Assembly (NCBI GenBank): GCA_017963715.1
Contig: JAGCTK010000166.1
Location: forward strand, 1 to 8,921
Length of the DNA stretch: 8,921 nucleotides
Direction: 5' to 3'
From: Alphaproteobacteria bacterium
GTDB lineage: Bacteria; Pseudomonadota; Alphaproteobacteria; RF32; CAG-239
Position numbers and translations under genes: made by a program
Notes under the pieces: generated by a model
Database searches by the model: none
Told to the model about the DNA's origin: nothing
The model's input: the letters and a program-made list of their open reading frames with translations, nothing else
In this document: in pieces, positions 6,135 to 8,921 of the stretch
Position numbering within the stretch: position 1 is the first letter of the stretch
Layout: the number at the start of each line of letters is the position of its first letter

Positions 6135-6168
6135 AAAAAAAAAAGAGAGCCTTTTAAAGACTCTCTTT
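6135..6168 (-). terminator. Rho-independent terminator of the beta-barrel protein gene
   Basis: Read leftward, AAAGAGAGTCTT pairs with GGCTCTCTTT sequence (plus-strand arms 6157-6168 and 6142-6153, one G-U pair) around a 3-nt loop, followed by a long T-tract (A-run 6135-6144 on the plus strand). It lies 17 bp after the stop codon. Confidence 0.88.
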
Positions 6169-6185
6169 CAAAGCATTCACATCTT

Positions 6186-6764
6186 TTAGAAGACATAACG
6201 CAAACCGCCGTAAACCTCGTTTGCTTTGATATCTTCTTTACCTTCAAGTTTACCCATATTGTAGTAACGATAACCGAGGTCAACGTTCAAACGATTGGTC
6301 ACTTTAAGTGATAAACCGGCGCCTAAAGCCCATGTGAAACGGGTTGTTTTTTCAGCCGTGTCAAAACCTGAAGTATGGTCAATATCGGTATACTTCATCT
6401 TTGTCCAACCAAGACCTAAACCAACATAGGGTGACCACCAGTTATAAGGCAAAACGTCATAATACATATTAAACATATAAGAATATGTTTTGAATTTTAA
6501 GGTGTTACCGACATATTTGGCTTCATCTTTGGCATGTTTACGCCAAACATATTCAAGTTCCGCTCTGAAATATTCATAACGATAACCCAAAGCACCGCTC
6601 AACATCAAACGATGATCATCAAGTTTTCCACCTTCGGAAGTACCTTCATGTTCCGTCACGCCGCCACGAAAAGCACCGTAAATACCGTCACATTCGGCAT
6701 GAGCGGCATTTGCCAAAGCGGCAAACAATACAAGCGCCGATGCACCGCAAAGTAATTTTTTCAT
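6186..6764 (-). CDS. Outer-membrane beta-barrel protein (Omp25/opacity-like)
   Basis: The product has 192 residues. It opens with a classical signal peptide (MKKLLCGASALVLFAALANA, cleavage after AHA at residue 23). The mature part alternates aromatic and polar residues in about eight amphipathic strands, for example HRLMLSGALGYRYEYFRAELEY, WSPYVGLGLGW and TTRFTWALGAGLSLKV. It ends in YGGLRYVF, whose terminal Phe is the usual recognition signal for outer-membrane assembly. Size and pattern fit the small eight-stranded barrels of the Omp25/opacity group (outer membrane protein beta-barrel domain); an OmpW-like assignment is less likely. An upstream in-frame ATG at 6794 was rejected because the Shine-Dalgarno and signal peptide point to 6764. 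It is flanked by its own terminator and by that of pal, so it is probably monocistronic; a specific ligand or pore role cannot be read. Confidence 0.88.
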   Translation of the reverse strand: MKKLLCGASALVLFAALANAAHAECDGIYGAFRGGVTEHEGTSEGGKLDDHRLMLSGALGYRYEYFRAELEYVWRKHAKDEAKYVGNTLKFKTYSYMFNMYYDVLPYNWWSPYVGLGLGWTKMKYTDIDHTSGFDTAEKTTRFTWALGAGLSLKVTNRLNVDLGYRYYNMGKLEGKEDIKANEVYGGLRYVF

Positions 6765-6771
6765 CAATAAG

Positions 6772-6779
6772 ATCTCCTT
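6772..6779 (-). promoter_or_regulatory. Ribosome binding site fixing the beta-barrel gene start
   Basis: AAGGAGAT (minus strand) lies 7 nt before the ATG at 6764. It excludes the longer reading from 6794, which would place ten residues before the signal peptide. Confidence 0.8.
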
Positions 6780-6833
6780 AAAAAGTGTTTTCAATACAAA
6801 AGCAGGGTATCTTAAATTGATTAAAATATAATT

Positions 6834-6867
6834 AAAAACGCACCCTCGATATAAGGATGCGTTTTTT
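6834..6867 (-). terminator. Rho-independent terminator of pal
   Basis: On the minus strand ACGCATCC pairs with GGGTGCGT (one U-G pair), flanked by an A-tract and followed by TTTTT (A6834-6838 on the plus strand). It lies about 20 bp after the pal stop. A T-tract (6862-6867) on the plus strand makes it nearly symmetrical. Confidence 0.82.
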
Positions 6868-6888
6868 ATTTCGACTTTTGCGATTAAA

Positions 6889-7362
6889 TTACATATCGCT
6901 TGTGCGAACGACCGTCACAGCACGACGATTTTGTGCCCAAGCCGCTTCGTTGCTACCCAAAACAGCAGGTCTTTCCTTGCCGTAAGAGATTGTCGAAATG
7001 CGGTCTGCATCAACACCGTGAGAAACTAAATATTCTTTAACGGCGTTGGCACGACGTTCACCCAAAGCCAAGTTGTATTCACGTGTACCGCGTTCATCGC
7101 AGTAACCTTGAACAATCACGTTGACTTTGTTGTGACGTTTTGCTGTCAACCAATCGACCTGTGTATCCAAAACTTCTTGAGCATTCGGTGTCAAAGCAGA
7201 GCTGTCAAGCGCGAAGAAAACGCGATCTTCAGCATTTGCCATGAAGTCACGAGCCTCTTTAGCTTCGCATTCGCTACCGCCAAACAAGCCGCCGTTTGAA
7301 CTCAAAGATGAACAACCGGCCAACACAGCCATCACACAAAATAAACCTAAAATTTTTTTCAT
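6889..7362 (-). CDS. pal: Peptidoglycan-associated lipoprotein Pal
   Basis: This 157-residue precursor has a lipoprotein signal, MKKILGLFCVMAVLAGCSS, with lipobox LAGC and lipidated Cys17. The OmpA-like peptidoglycan-binding domain follows: VFFALDSSALTPNAQEVLD, VNVIVQGYCDERGTREYNLALGERRANAV, the RISTISYGKERP block and WAQNRRAV. These are the diagnostic Pal motifs. The mature lipoprotein sits on the inner face of the outer membrane, binds diaminopimelate in peptidoglycan and partners TolB, working with TolQRA in outer-membrane constriction at division. The start at 7362 is chosen over 7413 because a Shine-Dalgarno (7368-7373) and the signal peptide both begin there. It is transcribed away from tolQRA instead of lying downstream of tolB, the usual arrangement. 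It has its own terminator. Confidence 0.95.
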   Translation of the reverse strand: MKKILGLFCVMAVLAGCSSLSSNGGLFGGSECEAKEARDFMANAEDRVFFALDSSALTPNAQEVLDTQVDWLTAKRHNKVNVIVQGYCDERGTREYNLALGERRANAVKEYLVSHGVDADRISTISYGKERPAVLGSNEAAWAQNRRAVTVVRTSDM

Positions 7363-7367
7363 ATATT

Positions 7368-7373
7368 TTCTCC
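7368..7373 (-). promoter_or_regulatory. Ribosome binding site fixing the pal start
   Basis: GGAGAA (minus strand) precedes the ATG at 7360-7362 by 5 nt. The longer in-frame start at 7413 would add a charged 17-residue extension before the lipoprotein signal. Confidence 0.7.
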
Positions 7374-7396
7374 ATATGGGGTTTGTAACAAATCTC

Positions 7397-7413
7397 TTGC
7401 GCATATTGCGCAA
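7397..7413. repeat. 17-bp inverted repeat upstream of pal
   Basis: TTGCGCATATTGCGCAA has perfect 7-bp arms (TTGCGCA/TGCGCAA) around TAT. The same bases also contain a direct TTGCGCA repeat 9 bp apart. It lies 35-51 nt upstream of the pal ATG in an otherwise very AT-rich spacer. It could be an operator for a dimeric regulator or a leader hairpin; neither is demonstrated. Confidence 0.5.
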
Positions 7414-7566
7414 AAGAACTTAATTGCAATACAACTAATACAATCTTTAACTTAAGCAATAAAAGTAAATTTTTCAATAAGAAAATATAAAAAATTCCAC
7501 AAAAATATCACCAAAAGTTTTAATGTTGTTTTTTTGCCGTTCATTAAAGGCATTTTAAACATTTTT
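7414..7566. other. AT-rich divergent intergenic region between pal and tolQ
   Basis: Together with 7363-7413 and 7567-7620 this is the longest gene-free stretch (about 260 bp). It is very AT-rich and must hold the pal promoter. I found no -35/-10 pair on the minus strand strong enough to annotate (TTGAAA near 7474-7479 followed by TAAGTT-like sequence is weak). No RNA gene or coding frame is apparent. Confidence 0.5.
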
Positions 7567-7575
7567 TGTTATAAG
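7567..7575 (+). promoter_or_regulatory. Possible extended -10 promoter for tolQRA
   Basis: TGTTATAAG fits the extended -10 pattern TGnTATAAT with one mismatch. It would start transcription near 7582 and leave a leader of about 40 nt before tolQ. No good -35 lies at the right distance, which extended -10 promoters tolerate. TTGACA at 7584-7589 is a perfect -35 hexamer, but the only -10 position after it overlaps the ribosome binding site. Confidence 0.45.
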
Positions 7576-7620
7576 GTCGAGCATTGACAAATCTTTTTAA
7601 AAAAATAGGGATAAAAAACA

Positions 7621-8367
7621 ATGGAAACACAAGTTTTATCAGATGTGGCGAACACTGCTGCCAATGCGTCGTTATGGGATATGGTCTGGTCATCCGATTC
7701 GGTGACCAAAATCGTGATGATCGGTTTGATTGCCGCATCCGTTTGGTCGTGGGCCATCATTTTTGAAAAAATGTCTGCACTGCGTCGTGTCAAGCGTACC
7801 ACCAAAAAATTTGAAGAAACATTTTGGTCCGGCGGCTCGCTTGACAAACTCTATGAGGCCATCGGAGGTTCGCCTCGCGATCCGATGTCGGCGATGTTTG
7901 TTTCAGCCATGAAAGAGTGGCGCCGCACCAACATTATGCAATCCAAAACAGACCGCGGCTTGCGCGGTGTGTCGCTTCAGCAACGAATCGAAAAAGCGAT
8001 GACAGTCACCATGGATAAGGAACTCGATGATTTAGATAAGCGTCTCGGCTTTTTGGCCTCTACCGGCTCGGTCGCACCGTTGGTTGGCCTGTTCGGCACC
8101 GTCTGGGGCATCATCAACAGTTTTAACGCGATTGCCGTTACACAAAGCAATTCATTATCCGCGATGGCGCCCGGTATTGCCGAAGCCCTGTTTACAACCG
8201 CTTTCGGCTTGATTGCCGCAATTCCGGCTGTTTTGGCCTACAACTCGATTTCAAGCGACAATGACCGCTACGCCAAAAGGTTAGAGAACTTTATAGCCGA
8301 ATTTTCTTCCATCCTCTCGCGTGAAATTGATGACACAACGATTCGCGCCGAAATTGCCGGAGAATAA
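7621..8367 (+). CDS. tolQ: Tol-Pal system proton channel subunit TolQ
   Basis: This 248-residue inner-membrane protein belongs to the ExbB/TolQ/MotA family. With TolR it forms the proton channel that energises TolA. Three membrane helices are visible at about 30-49, 143-167 and 183-208. The family signature lies in the last two: STGSVAPLVGLFGTVWGIINSF and APGIAEALFTTAFGLIAAIPAV, which line the pore. A cytoplasmic loop of about 90 residues separates helices 1 and 2, as expected. The start at 7621 has AGGGA (7607-7611), 9 nt away. ExbB is the alternative, but the following TolR and TolA-like genes and the nearby pal favour TolQ. The ybgC thioesterase gene that often precedes tolQ is absent here. 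tolR follows after 3 nt. Confidence 0.95.
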   Translation: METQVLSDVANTAANASLWDMVWSSDSVTKIVMIGLIAASVWSWAIIFEKMSALRRVKRTTKKFEETFWSGGSLDKLYEAIGGSPRDPMSAMFVSAMKEWRRTNIMQSKTDRGLRGVSLQQRIEKAMTVTMDKELDDLDKRLGFLASTGSVAPLVGLFGTVWGIINSFNAIAVTQSNSLSAMAPGIAEALFTTAFGLIAAIPAVLAYNSISSDNDRYAKRLENFIAEFSSILSREIDDTTIRAEIAGE

Positions 8368-8370
8368 AAC

Positions 8371-8805
8371 ATGCCCAATTCGTTTCGTTATTCCGCACGC
8401 CGCCCGTCGCGCCGCAACGCCAACATCAACATCACCAACTTAATGGATGTTATGATGGTGCTTTTGGTGGTATTTATGGTTGCCGCGCCTTTAATGACAT
8501 CAGGTATTTCTTTAAATCTGCCCAAAGTCGGCGGCAAAGCATTTGAGGGAACCGAAACCTCGATTAATATCAGCGTCGACAAAGAAGGCCGCTATTACAT
8601 CGGCAAAACCGAGATTGAGGCCGACAAAATCGTGCCCAAAATCAAAGCCATCCGCGGGCAAAATAATGAAGCCACCATTACGATTTCGGGCGACACCGAA
8701 TCGGCTTACGGCCGTGTGATTAACTTAATGGCACTCTTAAAAGAGGCCGGTTTTGAACGAGTCGGCTTAAAAACCGAGCCCCGACCTTTGAGCCTTCAAA
8801 AATAA
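8371..8805 (+). CDS. tolR: Tol-Pal system protein TolR
   Basis: This 144-residue member of the ExbD/TolR family has a short basic cytoplasmic N-terminus and one membrane helix at about 24-43 (NLMDVMMVLLVVFMVAAPLM). Asp26 in that helix corresponds to the essential proton-carrying Asp of E. coli TolR. A periplasmic domain follows, with ISLNLPKVGG directly after the helix, ITISGDTESAYGRVINLMALLKEAGFERVGL near the end, and a final PRPLSLQK. GGAGA (8359-8363), inside the end of tolQ, serves the start 7 nt downstream, so translation is coupled. tolA follows 9 nt after the stop. Confidence 0.95.
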   Translation: MPNSFRYSARRPSRRNANINITNLMDVMMVLLVVFMVAAPLMTSGISLNLPKVGGKAFEGTETSINISVDKEGRYYIGKTEIEADKIVPKIKAIRGQNNEATITISGDTESAYGRVINLMALLKEAGFERVGLKTEPRPLSLQK

Positions 8806-8814
8806 AGGGGTGGG

Positions 8815-8921
8815 ATGAAAAAATATTTATACAGATCAATCGCCTTGCATATCACGGTATTGTTGATATTCGTGATTGATTTGCCTATGTTTCATCGCCA
8901 AAAAATCACGCTCGGCCAAGC
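8815..8921 (+). CDS. tolA: TolA-like protein (5' end only)
   Basis: Thirty-five complete codons are visible before the window ends. The product begins MKKYLYRSIALHITVLLIF and continues to DLPMFHRQK, a single N-terminal membrane anchor. It carries the Ser-x-x-x-His pattern (S8, H12) through which TolA and TonB contact TolQR or ExbBD. AGGGG at 8806-8810 precedes the ATG by 4 nt. Position directly after tolQ-tolR supports TolA, which links the motor to TolB/Pal at the outer membrane. The coiled-coil and C-terminal domains are outside the window, so the identity rests on the anchor and the context. Confidence 0.75.
   Translation, partial: MKKYLYRSIALHITVLLIFVIDLPMFHRQKITLGQ

Noticed and set aside
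6740..6764. Lipobox at Cys6 of the beta-barrel protein
   Set aside because: KLLC lacks the small residue before Cys and lies too close to the N-terminus; a standard signal peptidase I site (AHA) follows later.
6765..6794. Longer N-terminus for the beta-barrel protein starting at 6794
   Set aside because: The strong AAGGAGAT lies between this ATG and the signal-peptide Met, which marks the inner start.
7363..7413. Longer N-terminus for Pal starting at 7413
   Set aside because: It would place 17 charged residues before a textbook lipoprotein signal, and the Shine-Dalgarno lies downstream of it.
7584..7611. TTGACA at 7584-7589 as the tolQ promoter -35
   Set aside because: The -10 position at proper spacing is TAGGGA, a poor -10 that coincides with the tolQ ribosome binding site; transcription would start almost at the ATG.

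Overview
The window reads as chromosomal housekeeping DNA of an AT-leaning alphaproteobacterium. The evidence is an rpiB-glyA pair, an OmpA-family Pal lipoprotein, tolQ-tolR-tolA, an RsmB-type rRNA methyltransferase and an Omp25-like small beta-barrel protein. The base composition and gene mix would fit one of the uncultured, often host-associated alphaproteobacterial lineages, but that is inference; no rRNA or marker comparison could be made.

Layout. Positions 1-471 (+) hold the 3' end of rsmB. A well-formed promoter at 491-518 then drives a family-2 glycosyltransferase (569-1525, +), whose stop codon overlaps that of the convergent glyA. The operon rpiB-glyA runs on the minus strand (3219 down to 1522). 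Between rpiB and the next protein genes is a two-tRNA unit, tRNA-Cys(GCA) and tRNA-Asn(GTT), with its own promoter and a strong terminator (3331-3578). Downstream is a near-consensus sigma70-type promoter (3617-3645) followed by two short uncharacterised genes (3695-3979 and 3984-4274). They appear to be distant tandem paralogues and end at a hairpin terminator. On the minus strand glmM (6098-4749) is followed after 2 nt by an uncharacterised membrane protein gene (4746-4294). Its stop codon lies inside the hairpin that terminates the paralogue pair. Further right on the minus strand are an outer-membrane beta-barrel gene (6764-6186) and pal (7362-6889), each with its own terminator. A roughly 260-bp AT-rich divergent region separates pal from tolQ, tolR and the start of tolA (7621 to the window end, +).

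Function. Much of the window serves the cell envelope. GlmM makes glucosamine-1-phosphate for peptidoglycan and LPS. Pal and TolQRA form the trans-envelope Tol-Pal machine. The beta-barrel protein is an outer-membrane component, and the GT2 enzyme probably adds a sugar to a surface glycan. GlyA and RpiB supply one-carbon units and pentose phosphates.

Novelty. I see no CRISPR array, insertion sequence, phage module or recognisable defence system. The best candidates for something undescribed are the two small paralogues behind the tRNA pair and the membrane protein coupled to glmM. Smaller points are a possible leaderless 14-codon ORF ahead of the glycosyltransferase, a 17-bp inverted repeat upstream of pal, and the separation of pal from the other tol genes.
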